A stretch of DNA of 10,843 nt from CANIZL01 sp043788645 (GCA_043788645.1 JAYVTS010000234.1:1-10843), one strand, 5' to 3'; counted from the stretch's first letter, positions 1 to 7,065 are shown. Made by a program: numbers and translations. The notes: generated by a model from the letters alone, not told the origin.

Positions 1-569
1 AGGACGGCCGAAGCAGTATGATGTCCGTGGGTGCCACCCGGTTGCGGAGAAAATCGGGTGATGAGTACGTCCGGCCGAAAACGACGAATGACTCGAACAA
101 TGTCCGAGACGATTTGTTGCCGGTCCCACAGAGTAAGGGTTTCGCGATAATCTTTGGAAAATCCGAAATCGAGGGCGCGGGTAAAAAACTGCTGACTCCC
201 ATCTAAACGACGGGCGGCGAGGAGCTCTTGGGTACGAGCGACGCCGAGTTTCTCCCCAAAATCGGGGCCAAGAAGATTCTGGCCTCCATCGCCGCGAGTG
301 AGCGAGAGGTAGGCCGTACGATAGTGCCGACTGCGGGCTAGGTAGGCGAGCAGTTGGGTGTTTTCGTCATCTGGATGAGCGGCAATATGGAGCACACTGC
401 CGAGTTCCTGAAATCGACGTATTTCCTGCACGAGTGCGGAAGCGGCGGAGGATTCAGCGGCCTGGGTTCCCGCGAAACTACCGGTGAGGAATGCAATCCG
501 GAGCGATGCACCGTTCAGCCAACGGAGGACCCGTCCGAAAAGGCCGTGCGAGGAAACGACCTGGTTCAT
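1..569 (-). CDS. PIG-L/LmbE-family deacetylase, N-terminal part (runs off window)
   Basis: This frame is open from an ATG at 569 through the left edge, so only about 189 N-terminal residues are present. An in-frame TGA lies six codons upstream of the ATG, so no longer start is possible. Residues 20-38 look like a weak signal or membrane segment. The LmbE/PIG-L zinc motif AHPDDE is at 64-69, with metal ligands expected at H65 and D68. TRGDGGQN follows at 91-98 and HGHHTAS at 181-187, where the third metal-binding His of the fold is expected. Family members hydrolyse N-acetyl groups on sugars or similar substrates with Zn(II). The GEKLGV-RTQELLAARRLDG segment matches the large extracytoplasmic PIG-L proteins of Verrucomicrobiota, Planctomycetota and Bacteroidota, usually several hundred residues longer. 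The substrate cannot be told. It lies 66 bp downstream of the DUF2911 gene on the same strand and may be co-transcribed. No Shine-Dalgarno sequence is visible, and the start sits inside an inverted repeat. Confidence 0.88.
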   Translation of the reverse strand, partial: MNQVVSSHGLFGRVLRWLNGASLRIAFLTGSFAGTQAAESSAASALVQEIRRFQELGSVLHIAAHPDDENTQLLAYLARSRHYRTAYLSLTRGDGGQNLLGPDFGEKLGVARTQELLAARRLDGSQQFFTRALDFGFSKDYRETLTLWDRQQIVSDIVRVIRRFRPDVLITRFSPQPGGTHGHHTASAV

Positions 570-604
570 GAATTGGCTCGCTCAGAATTCGTCATGAACC
601 AGGT
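559..604. repeat. 13-bp perfect inverted repeat around the deacetylase start codon
   Basis: The left arm ACCTGGTTCATGA (559-571) and right arm TCATGAACCAGGT (592-604) are exact reverse complements separated by 20 bp. In minus-strand RNA this would be a 13-bp stem whose 3' arm contains the ATG of the PIG-L gene. The 5' arm contains a second ATG (595-593) that opens a 9-codon frame ending in a TGA overlapping the real ATG as ATGA. This could be a translational-control hairpin, a protein operator, or coincidence. Confidence 0.55.
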
Positions 605-635
605 GTGATTTTGCGGGCGAGATGGCGGGCGGCTG

Positions 636-1202
636 CTATTTCTTTACGGCGAAATTCACGGAAAATTGGGTATTTTCCCACATCAATTTCAGCGTGCCGC
701 CACCCGCGGCGTTCTTCTCCACGGCCATCGTGAATTGGTCGGCAGCTTTTTCCAAGGTCTCCTTCTTGAGGTCGACGCGTGCCACGTCATGTTTTTCATC
801 CACGGGCACCCCCCAGGCGCCTAATTTGGAACTGATAGCAAGCTTGGAGGCGGAGTTTTCGGAGGGCACGACATATAGGGTGTAAGCACCCGCGGGCAGG
901 GTGGTTTCCCCCATGACAATCGACTGCTGGGTGAGCAATACGGTTGCTTCATCGGCCCCCGTGCGCCAGGCCGAGCCCCAAGGCACCAATCCGCCCCAAA
1001 TTTTCCGGACTGCGCCGGTCTTGGGATCCTTGGTGAAAGGGCGACCGTAAGTAATCGTGACACGATTGCCATCAATGACGGCGCTCGTCGTTTCGTGGGG
1101 GCTGTTTCCGCCGGTGGACGCCACGCGTTTCTGTTCGGCCGACGCGGGTGCGGTGCTGGCCAAGGCGGCGGTGAGGACTAGAAGAGACGTTAGTTTGTTC
1201 AT
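636..1202 (-). CDS. Secreted DUF2911 family protein
   Basis: A 188-residue protein with a clean Sec signal peptide: a Lys at residue 3, a hydrophobic core and a likely SPase I site after ASA at about residue 22. The rest is a single DUF2911 domain (about 32-186). It shows the family pattern: SPHETTSAVIDG, then VTITYGRP, KIWGGLVPWGSAWRTGADEA, LPAGAYTLYVVPSE, the WGVPVDEKHDVARV segment, and the closing GGGTLKLMWENTQFSVNF. DUF2911 proteins are common in Bacteroidota and Verrucomicrobiota. Their function is unknown and I do not assign one; the periplasm or outside is the likely location. The gene precedes the PIG-L deacetylase by 66 bp on the same strand, so the two may form a small secreted-protein unit. 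The start codon has no Shine-Dalgarno sequence, but the signal peptide fits this ATG well. Confidence 0.9.
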   Translation of the reverse strand: MNKLTSLLVLTAALASTAPASAEQKRVASTGGNSPHETTSAVIDGNRVTITYGRPFTKDPKTGAVRKIWGGLVPWGSAWRTGADEATVLLTQQSIVMGETTLPAGAYTLYVVPSENSASKLAISSKLGAWGVPVDEKHDVARVDLKKETLEKAADQFTMAVEKNAAGGGTLKLMWENTQFSVNFAVKK

Positions 1203-1262
1203 GAGACCGTTTTACTAGGTATTTATCGCCAAATGGAGTGCTGGAAAACCCGAAAGTACTTG

Positions 1263-1291
1263 ATGCTAGTGGATTTTCCCGGGTAAAGCAA
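1263..1291 (-). promoter_or_regulatory. Candidate sigma70-type promoter for the DUF2911 gene
   Basis: Reading the minus strand, TTGCTT (1291-1286) is followed after exactly 17 bp by TAGCAT (1268-1263), each matching four of six bases of the sigma70 consensus. It lies about 60 bp upstream of the DUF2911 ATG, in the 228-bp gap after the response regulator. Both boxes are imperfect, so this is only a candidate. Confidence 0.3.
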
Positions 1292-1325
1292 CGATTTGGT
1301 GGTGGTGGTAGGATCGCTTTAGCTT

Positions 1326-1350
1326 GCCCATCCTCCCTGCAGGATTGGGC
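1326..1350. other. Stem-loop in the gap after the response regulator; possible weak terminator
   Basis: GCCCATCCT and AGGATTGGGC can pair around a CCCTGC loop with one bulged base, giving a stem of about nine pairs. It lies some 80 bp beyond the response-regulator stop and upstream of the candidate DUF2911 promoter, which is where a terminator for the two-component unit would be expected. There is no T-run on either side, so factor-independent termination is not well supported. In minus-strand RNA a competing GCAGG/CCTGC stem would overlap it. Confidence 0.3.
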
Positions 1351-1430
1351 CTGCTGGGAAGGTGACCTCGAAGGACATGACCTGTTAGCGATTTTTTAAA
1401 GGTCCTGGTTGGTGACGTTGTGTGATGTCG

Positions 1431-2087
1431 TCACAGACGGGTTCGATTCTCCAGCGCGAACTTCAACAAGGCGTTGTTGCCGTGAAGGCCTAGCTTAGCC
1501 GCCACGTTTAGCCGATGATTTTCCACGGTTTTTGGACTAATGTAGAGTGCCGCTGCGATTTCCTTGCTCGTTTTGCCCAGCGATACCATTCCTAGAATTC
1601 GACGTTCCGAGGGGGTCAGATCGGTGAGCCCAGGGGTTCGTTCCGCCAAGCCCCGTGCACGTTCAGATCTGCGCAAGAGGAGATTCGAGATGGCTGGACT
1701 GATGAAATACTCTTTTTTCGCGACGGACCGCAAACAATTGAGTAGATCGCTCACCGCATTTTCCTTCAGGACATAGCCCAGCGCCCCCACATCCATGGCT
1801 TCGTTGAAAATATCCTCTTCTTTGAACATCGTCAGGAACACGACCGCGGTGGGCAGTCGTCGTCGTTGCAACTCTCGTGCGACTCCCAGACCGTTCATTT
1901 CCGGCATCACGACGTCCAGGACCGCGATGGCCGGTACGTGCTCAGCGATCAGGGCCAGTGCCCGGGGGCCTGTATCTGCTTCTGCGATGACCTTAAAGCC
2001 TGGTTCCCTCTCAATAATCTTCCGAAGCCCTTCCCGGAAAATGGGGTGGTCATCGGCGATCAAAGTCGTCGTCGGTTCAGTTTTCAT
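1431..2087 (-). CDS. NarL/FixJ-type response regulator (receiver + LuxR HTH)
   Basis: A 218-residue two-domain response regulator. The receiver (about 7-120) has the acidic pair D12-D13, the phosphoacceptor D58 in VLDVVMPEMNG, T86 as the switch Thr and K108 as the conserved Lys, so it should be phosphorylatable. The C-terminal LuxR-type helix-turn-helix (about 150-215) has LTPSERRIL, then SKEIAAALYISPKTVENH, with the recognition helix around SPKTVENHR. It should bind DNA as a dimer once phosphorylated by its partner kinase. The ATG overlaps the 3' end of the kinase gene by 11 bp (2077-2087), so the two are translationally coupled and almost certainly a cognate pair. Its targets are not evident. 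Full length, with no missing key residue. Confidence 0.95.
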   Translation of the reverse strand: MKTEPTTTLIADDHPIFREGLRKIIEREPGFKVIAEADTGPRALALIAEHVPAIAVLDVVMPEMNGLGVARELQRRRLPTAVVFLTMFKEEDIFNEAMDVGALGYVLKENAVSDLLNCLRSVAKKEYFISPAISNLLLRRSERARGLAERTPGLTDLTPSERRILGMVSLGKTSKEIAAALYISPKTVENHRLNVAAKLGLHGNNALLKFALENRTRL

Positions 2088-4248
2088 GATCGGTTACCAT
2101 CGTCGGAATTTGCACCACGAGACTCATCCCTCCACCGGTTCGCGACGTCAGCGATAGGGTCCCCGCCAGCATCGCCACCCGTTCTCTCATGCTCGAGAGG
2201 CCGAAGCCTTGCGTCGAGATACTACTCGGATCAAAGCCATGGCCATCATCCAGGAGTTGAATGGATACCTCTCGCCCATTTCGCTCGACGGTGAGCCAGA
2301 CCGTTTTAGCACCGGCGTGTTTCACGACATTACTCAATCCTTCTTGAACGATTCGATATAAACTTATTTCCGCCTCCTTCGGCAGGGCATCTTCCAATTC
2401 GTCGAGGTCGATCTTGACACAGAGCGAGGAACTTTGAGCGACCTGCGTCGCCAGAGCTCGCAATGCTTTCGTCAACCCCATTTGATCTAATTGATACGGG
2501 TGGAGATGGCGAGATAATCGACGAATCTCATCCAGACATTGAGTGGAGAGTGATGAGATCATTTCCAAGTGTTCCACCGCGACGGACTCGGTCCGTGGAC
2601 GCTCTAGTGCCAACTGCGCGGAGTTTTTGATCAGCAACAGTTGTTGGCCCAGGCTGTCATGGAGATCAGCCGCGATGCGCTGCCGTTCGGTCTCCTGCGA
2701 GGTCAGTAGTTGTTGGGCCAGGGTACGTCGAGCCGCTTGGGCTCGTTTGCGGGAAGTGGCCCGCCAACCGTAGGCAAGCACTCCCGAGCCCAGCAGTGAC
2801 AGGAGCAAACCGGTCCGAAATCTCCAGGATTGCCACCACTGCGGTGCGACGATGAATCGCAACGGACTGGAGGCTTCACCCCAAACCTCCGAATGATCCA
2901 GACCAGCGGCCACCCTCAATTCGTAATGGCCCGGCGGTAGATTCGTATAGGCAGCCACCCTGGCTGTCCCGGTGTCCAGCCACTCCAAATCGCGTCCTGA
3001 GAGTTTTCGCCGAAAATGCAACCCGTTGGGGTCACTCAGGAGCGTCGCCCCATATTCGATTTCCAAAACCCGAGTTCCCGGCGCCAGGGTTTCAACCGCG
3101 GGAGCTTCATTCCTAGAATCGGAGGTGTCTACTCGGTGACCATCGGCGCGCAAGGCTAATAGTGAAACGTGGGGAAGGCTGGTGGGACGGGGGCTTTGAG
3201 TGAGAGGATCGGCGACTGGACGGAAGGAATAGATTCCCGACGAAGCGGTTCCGACCCAGACCGTTCCTTCGATGTCTTCGTAGAGTGATCGGATGGCATC
3301 CAGAGGAGTCCCCGCTGCTTCGGAGATCAGATGATACTGCTCGTGACTATCAAAGTGAACCAGTCCATGGCCTCCCGTAGCCATCCAAACATTGCCTCGT
3401 CGATCCTCCAGCATGGCCTGTACGCCGTGAATGGGCTTCGGGTAACGGAGACGATCCAGTTCCAGGACTCCTTCGGTGAAGATGCCGATGCCCTCGGAAG
3501 TGGAGATCCACATGCCACCTTGTTGACGAGGCGCTGTTTTGAGAGCGGGTGCAATTTTAGTTTCGGGCTTCGATTGCAACGGTTGCCACGCGGCTCCCGT
3601 CCACCAGGAAAGAACGAAACCGTGGCGCACCCATACCCCACCGTTGAAGTCGGTATTGATGCCCATAAAGGGCCCCGGCGGCTGCGGGTGAGGTGGTAGC
3701 CAAGGCACCAATCGACGTTCTCGGATTCGATAAACACCTCCGACGGTGTCGCTGACTATTACCCCTCCCGACCCGTCGGAATAGACCCCATGAAGGCCTC
3801 GGTTGGGCACGCCTCGGTGGGTGTCTAACCATTCCCACTGCTGATGGTGGAGGCGGCCGAGGTGATTGGAGCTGGTGATCGCCCAGAGTGAGTGGTCGGC
3901 ATCGGTGACCAAACGCTGGACCGGGCCATGAGATGCAATGAAACTGGCGTCTAAAGGGCGAAAACTCGACCCATCATACCGAGCCATCCCTGAGGTCGAT
4001 GCAACCCACAAGAATCCGTCCGAGGTCTGAGCGAGGGCTCCGATAGGTCCAGCGGGAGCGCCCTCTGAGACGTTCCACGATTGAACAATGAATTCTCCGT
4101 TGGTGACGCTATTGGCCGGTGCTCCATGGGTCTCGAGTGCGAGCAGGAAGGCGAGTGCGCGGCCCAATGACCCAAGGGCGCGTCCCATCCACCGCCGAGC
4201 TTTGTGGCGGCGACTGTTGACGAACGCTGAACCCAACGCGGGAAGCAC
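2077..4248 (-). CDS. Propeller/Y_Y_Y sensor histidine kinase, HisKA_3 (NarX/DesK-like) type
   Basis: A 723-residue membrane sensor kinase. A signal sequence (about 21-44) leads to a periplasmic region with Reg_prop-like repeats, visible as LAQTSDGFLWVASTSGMARYDG, MLEDRRGNVWMATGGHGLVHFD and LYEDIEGTVWVGTASSGIYSF. A Y_Y_Y domain follows (about 392-468, ending PPGHYELRVAA...LRFIV), then one transmembrane helix (about 478-494). The cytoplasmic part has the HisKA_3 dimerisation domain with phospho-acceptor H530 in ADLHDSLGQ, then a HATPase_c domain with N640 (N box), DDGHGFD (667-673) and GFGLSSMRER (681-690). It should autophosphorylate and pass phosphate to the overlapping NarL-type regulator. 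The propeller region is about 300 residues, about half of what is usual for this class. The longest frame starts at a GTG (4248). An ATG at 4188 would give a much more normal signal peptide and may be the true start. The ligand is unknown. Confidence 0.93.
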   Translation of the reverse strand: MLPALGSAFVNSRRHKARRWMGRALGSLGRALAFLLALETHGAPANSVTNGEFIVQSWNVSEGAPAGPIGALAQTSDGFLWVASTSGMARYDGSSFRPLDASFIASHGPVQRLVTDADHSLWAITSSNHLGRLHHQQWEWLDTHRGVPNRGLHGVYSDGSGGVIVSDTVGGVYRIRERRLVPWLPPHPQPPGPFMGINTDFNGGVWVRHGFVLSWWTGAAWQPLQSKPETKIAPALKTAPRQQGGMWISTSEGIGIFTEGVLELDRLRYPKPIHGVQAMLEDRRGNVWMATGGHGLVHFDSHEQYHLISEAAGTPLDAIRSLYEDIEGTVWVGTASSGIYSFRPVADPLTQSPRPTSLPHVSLLALRADGHRVDTSDSRNEAPAVETLAPGTRVLEIEYGATLLSDPNGLHFRRKLSGRDLEWLDTGTARVAAYTNLPPGHYELRVAAGLDHSEVWGEASSPLRFIVAPQWWQSWRFRTGLLLSLLGSGVLAYGWRATSRKRAQAARRTLAQQLLTSQETERQRIAADLHDSLGQQLLLIKNSAQLALERPRTESVAVEHLEMISSLSTQCLDEIRRLSRHLHPYQLDQMGLTKALRALATQVAQSSSLCVKIDLDELEDALPKEAEISLYRIVQEGLSNVVKHAGAKTVWLTVERNGREVSIQLLDDGHGFDPSSISTQGFGLSSMRERVAMLAGTLSLTSRTGGGMSLVVQIPTMVTDHEN

Positions 4249-4313
4249 CCGTTGAGCTTATGCTTGAATGCGATCCGAGCCAACCTTTGGCTTCCCAAAC
4301 GACCCTCAATTGA

Positions 4314-4331
4314 GTAGGGGCCAGCCCCTAC
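4314..4331. repeat. 8-bp perfect hairpin between DUF554 gene and sensor kinase
   Basis: GTAGGGGC and GCCCCTAC are exact reverse complements separated by CA (or a 7-bp stem with a CCAG tetraloop). It lies 36 bp beyond the DUF554 stop in the 118-bp gap before the sensor kinase, where a terminator might sit, but no T-run follows on the minus strand. A second small stem, AGCCAA/TTGGCT, lies nearby at about 4279-4293. The role is unknown. Confidence 0.35.
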
Positions 4332-4366
4332 ACTCGGGCGTCATCGTGACTCATAGAACTGGGTTC

Positions 4367-5104
4367 TCACCGACACCAATAGGCTAATAGCGGTGCCCAA
4401 GCTAACGCCGGGAGGTAGTTTGCCAGCGGCACTTTGCGTACGTCCAGAATGACCAGGGCAATGAAAATAACCATCAATCCGCCCGTGATATTAATAGCGT
4501 CTTTGAGATCGCGAGCCTTTAGCAACGGTTCGAGTTGCCGCGCCGCCAAGGTGATGCCGCCTTGATAGAGCAATACCGGTAACGCCGCGAGCAACGGACT
4601 CCAACCAAACACCGCCACGAAACCCATCGTGGATAAGCCGTCCATGATACTCTTCACCGCCAACACCTGCCAGTGCCCTTCGAGACCGTCCTGCACGGGA
4701 CCAAGAATCGCCATCGGCCCTACACAAAACAGCAGGGTGCAGGTGATAAAACCCTCCAGTGGATCCGAACGCCGAGGCCCAGAACCCACCGCGCTGTTCG
4801 CGGCCGAAAAACGCTCTTTAGTCCAACGTCCCAGCCGACCAACACTTTTTTGTAAGCCAAGTAAATGCCCGGTGAGACTTCCCAACGACAACGCCACCAG
4901 GGCCCATGCCAGCTGTTTGATCGCCGTGATCAAACCACTCCCCGCCCAGCCCGCCCAGATCATTGAGAAGCCCGCGTAGGTGGTGAGGGCAGCCAGACCG
5001 AAACGCAAGCGCTGCTGCACCACGGGTGTCAGCCGTTGCCCAAACGCTAGGCCCAGCAAGCCCCCGGTGAGGATGGCGCCCGTGTTGAGAAGCGTGCCGA
5101 TCAC
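4367..5104 (-). CDS. DUF554 family integral membrane protein (YqgA/YdfK-like)
   Basis: A 245-residue polytopic membrane protein. The family features are the N-terminal IGTLLNTGAILTGGLLGL, the TTYAGFSMIWAG segment, the ITCTLLFCVGPMAILGPVQDGL motif, KSIMDGLSTMGF and the NITGGLMVIFIALVIL helix. About six or seven hydrophobic segments are visible. The transport or signalling role of DUF554 is not established, and I assign none. I place the start at GTG 5104, not at an ATG at 5146. The GTG overlaps the upstream stop as GTGA, puts the conserved VIGTLLNTG motif at the very N-terminus as in the family, and avoids a 14-residue extension that would be encoded inside the pseudopilin gene. GGGAG lies about 12 bp upstream. 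Translation is probably coupled to the pseudopilin gene. Confidence 0.88.
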   Translation of the reverse strand: MIGTLLNTGAILTGGLLGLAFGQRLTPVVQQRLRFGLAALTTYAGFSMIWAGWAGSGLITAIKQLAWALVALSLGSLTGHLLGLQKSVGRLGRWTKERFSAANSAVGSGPRRSDPLEGFITCTLLFCVGPMAILGPVQDGLEGHWQVLAVKSIMDGLSTMGFVAVFGWSPLLAALPVLLYQGGITLAARQLEPLLKARDLKDAINITGGLMVIFIALVILDVRKVPLANYLPALAWAPLLAYWCR

Positions 5105-5970
5105 TGACCGTTGTAACTCCCATTGGAGGAATTGGGGTTGAACCAAGCGTCATTGCCACCCTTCGGCACCTTGGGATCAACCGCCGCCGGCCAAATGCCC
5201 GTCCCCGCGTATTCCACCGAGAACCAACGTTGAATTTTTAGCGTGAAGGCTGACCCGGATAAATTACTGAAGGTCGCAATTCCCCCTTGAATATCCTTCT
5301 GGGTCGCCGCCGCTCGGTTGGCCGCGTGCCGTTGACTAACCCCCTCGTGCGGTTGATTTCCAACATCGTTGAAGAGGTACTGTTCCTCGCTCTCCGGTCC
5401 TTCCCACATCAATATTCCAGTCGGTCGCAGCGTCGAAAGTTTGTAGGTAGACGTTTCTTGGGTCGCCGGCGGAGTCTCATACCCGATAATCGCGCCGTTC
5501 CACACGTAACTGGTAATCTTAATCTGGCGCCGCTTGAAATCATCCTTCGCCTTACCGTGGCTTCGGTCCGACGCGTCCTTCGGACAGGTCAAAACCTGCC
5601 GCGCTTGAATAAATGGGCCCAGTTGACCCTTCTGAAATGACACAAATTGGTTGGACATGATTTGCGGATCGTCCCGGCCCTGTCCGTCTGGAATCCCTTT
5701 GGCATGAGCCCAGCAGTCGCGGTCAGCGGGATATCCCCAGCTCGGATAGGGCAGAAAATCGTTGTTATCACTCGCAAACAAGTGGGTGCTTAGCACAATC
5801 TGTCGATGATTGTTAAGGTCATTCGCAAGCAATGCCCGATCTTTGGCTTTAGCCAAGGCTGGCAACAACATTCCAGCAAGAATCGCGATAATCGCGATCA
5901 CCACGAGCAGCTCAATGAGGGTGAACGCACGGAACTGAGGACCGCGAGACGGCAGGTTTAGAGAATGCAT
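5101..5970 (-). CDS. Pseudopilin-like protein with type II secretion/type IV pilin N-terminal methylation motif
   Basis: A 289-residue protein. After a short leader of 15 residues comes the type IV prepilin motif, FTLIELLVVIAIIAILAGM (16-34), with Glu at mature position 5 and a single hydrophobic helix. The residue before the expected cleavage point is Ala, not the usual Gly; the RAFTLIE form is frequent in Verrucomicrobiota, so processing is plausible but not assured. The C-terminal region (about 40-289) resembles the large family of such proteins in Verrucomicrobiota and Planctomycetota, with LTCPKD at about 127-132 and a late variable part. The usual closing FADGHV-like motif is not seen. 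Family members are generally annotated as type II secretion or DUF1559-like proteins, and most have no known function. No other secretion-system gene is in the window. It is coupled to the DUF554 gene by a 4-bp overlap. No Shine-Dalgarno sequence precedes the ATG. Confidence 0.88.
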   Translation of the reverse strand: MHSLNLPSRGPQFRAFTLIELLVVIAIIAILAGMLLPALAKAKDRALLANDLNNHRQIVLSTHLFASDNNDFLPYPSWGYPADRDCWAHAKGIPDGQGRDDPQIMSNQFVSFQKGQLGPFIQARQVLTCPKDASDRSHGKAKDDFKRRQIKITSYVWNGAIIGYETPPATQETSTYKLSTLRPTGILMWEGPESEEQYLFNDVGNQPHEGVSQRHAANRAAATQKDIQGGIATFSNLSGSAFTLKIQRWFSVEYAGTGIWPAAVDPKVPKGGNDAWFNPNSSNGSYNGQ

Positions 5971-5994
5971 AAACGGGCGAGGAAGAATTGAGCG

Positions 5995-6023
5995 ATTTCA
6001 GTCGAATTTCCCCCCACGGTCAA
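5995..6023 (-). promoter_or_regulatory. Candidate sigma70-type promoter for the pseudopilin-DUF554 unit
   Basis: On the minus strand TTGACC (6023-6018, five of six consensus bases) is followed after exactly 17 bp by TGAAAT (6000-5995, four of six). It is about 25 bp upstream of the pseudopilin ATG, implying a short leader of roughly 18 nt. It lies in the divergent region shared with znuA. Confidence 0.45.
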
Positions 6024-6046
6024 TTCCAAAATTCGAATCAGACTTG

Positions 6047-6063
6047 TTGCAATTCGTTTGCAA
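6047..6063. promoter_or_regulatory. Candidate Zur operator (TTGCAA-N5-TTGCAA) before znuA
   Basis: Two copies of the self-complementary hexamer TTGCAA (6047-6052 and 6058-6063) lie 11 bp apart, making a 17-bp near-palindrome with half-sites one helical turn apart. It is 28 bp upstream of the znuA ATG and overlaps the only TATAAT-like stretch (TGCAAT, 6059-6064). That is a sensible place for repression by the Fur-family protein encoded at the end of this operon. Known Zur boxes differ between phyla, so the assignment rests on position and symmetry only. Confidence 0.4.
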
Positions 6064-6091
6064 TCACTAGGGCGCTCATTAGGGTGGGGTG

Positions 6092-7060
6092 ATGCGGTTC
6101 CTTTGCGCGTGCGTGGTTATTGGGTGGGGCGTGGTCGCCTCGGTGACTCACGCCGCCCCACCCCGACCTTCGGCCCGACTTCACGTCCTCACCACCCTGG
6201 CGCCACTCTACAGTTGGACCGTCAATGTTGCGGGTGATCTCGCGGACGTCGAGAACCTGCTGCCTGCCGACGTGGGCCCGCATGAATTCCAGTTCCGCCC
6301 GCGGGATCTTAAAAAAGTTCAACGTGCCGACTTGGTGATTCTGAATGGTCTTGGTGTCGAAACTTGGCTCGAACGAACGTTGAATAACAATTCCGTAAGT
6401 AGCACTACCCAGCGATTGGTTCGGACCAGCGACGGGTTGAAGGCAGAATTCATCTACCGTTCGCCCCTCCTCCGACTCGACCCATCCAACACCCAGGGTG
6501 GCCCTGGCCCTGGCCCTGTGACTCGCCAGGAAGATCTCACGACCGGACAACTCCCGAATCCCCATGTCTGGCTGGACCCTTGTTATGCCCGACACGGTGT
6601 CTCCAATATTCTAGCGGCGTTGACCCAGCGCGACCCCGTTAACGCGCGAGGCTACGCCGCCAATGCGGCGGCTTACCTCGAAAAATTGAACGTGCTCGAC
6701 GCCGATTTCCGGGCTTTGAGTGGGAGCCTAAGTCATCCCGCCTTGGTTACCTTTCACAATGCCTTTCCGTACTTCGCACGCCGATACGGTTTCGATCTAG
6801 TAGGCGTTGTTGAAGAGATTCCCACCGTGTCCCCGTCCCCAAAATATCTCAGCGAACTCAGCCGAGTGATTACTGCCCGGAACGTTCGAGTGATCTTTAC
6901 GGAACCCCAATACGAACCACGCCTAGTGCGCCAACTGAGTCGTGATTTGGGAATTACTATCACCGAACTCGACGTGTTGGAAACCGGTCGGCCCTCCGGG
7001 GATTACTATATCAATGGGATGCGACGAAACCTCCGGTCCTTGGCCTCAGCACTCCAATAG
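6092..7060 (+). CDS. znuA: Periplasmic zinc-binding protein of a Zn ABC transporter
   Basis: A 322-residue cluster A-I (ZnuA/TroA) metal-binding protein. A Sec signal peptide ends near THA (18-20). Expected metal ligands are H64 in GPHEFQFRP, H158 in NPHVWLDP, H222 in TFHNAFPYFARRYG and the acidic D294 in ELDVLETG, a pattern typical of Zn(II) or Mn(II) binders. The His- and Asp-rich loop found in many ZnuA proteins is missing. In its place near residues 135-142 is a short Gly-Pro stretch encoded by three tandem TGGCCC hexamers (6499-6516). Zinc rather than manganese is favoured by the His-rich tail of the partner ATPase and by the linked Zur-like regulator. I chose ATG 6092 because AGGG lies 7 bp upstream; a GTG at 6089 would add one residue. 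It is the first gene of znuA-znuC-znuB-zur, with 5 bp to znuC. Confidence 0.92.
   Translation: MRFLCACVVIGWGVVASVTHAAPPRPSARLHVLTTLAPLYSWTVNVAGDLADVENLLPADVGPHEFQFRPRDLKKVQRADLVILNGLGVETWLERTLNNNSVSSTTQRLVRTSDGLKAEFIYRSPLLRLDPSNTQGGPGPGPVTRQEDLTTGQLPNPHVWLDPCYARHGVSNILAALTQRDPVNARGYAANAAAYLEKLNVLDADFRALSGSLSHPALVTFHNAFPYFARRYGFDLVGVVEEIPTVSPSPKYLSELSRVITARNVRVIFTEPQYEPRLVRQLSRDLGITITELDVLETGRPSGDYYINGMRRNLRSLASALQ
6499..6516 (+). repeat. Three tandem TGGCCC hexamers inside znuA
   Basis: Three exact head-to-tail copies of TGGCCC encode the alternating Gly-Pro stretch in the variable loop region of ZnuA. In-frame hexamer gain or loss would change the loop length by two residues without breaking the gene. 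Confidence 0.75.
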
Positions 7061-7065
7061 ATCTC

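Noticed and set aside
1412..1434. GTGACG/CGTCAC inverted repeat overlapping the response-regulator stop
   Set aside because: Only six base pairs with an 11-base loop and no T-run; likely chance.
4314..4331. Hairpin as terminator of the DUF554 gene
   Set aside because: The stem is strong but no T-run follows on the minus strand, so I list it only as a hairpin.
6038..6595. 185-codon minus-strand frame antisense to znuA
   Set aside because: It is the complement of a confidently assigned gene and shows no domain.
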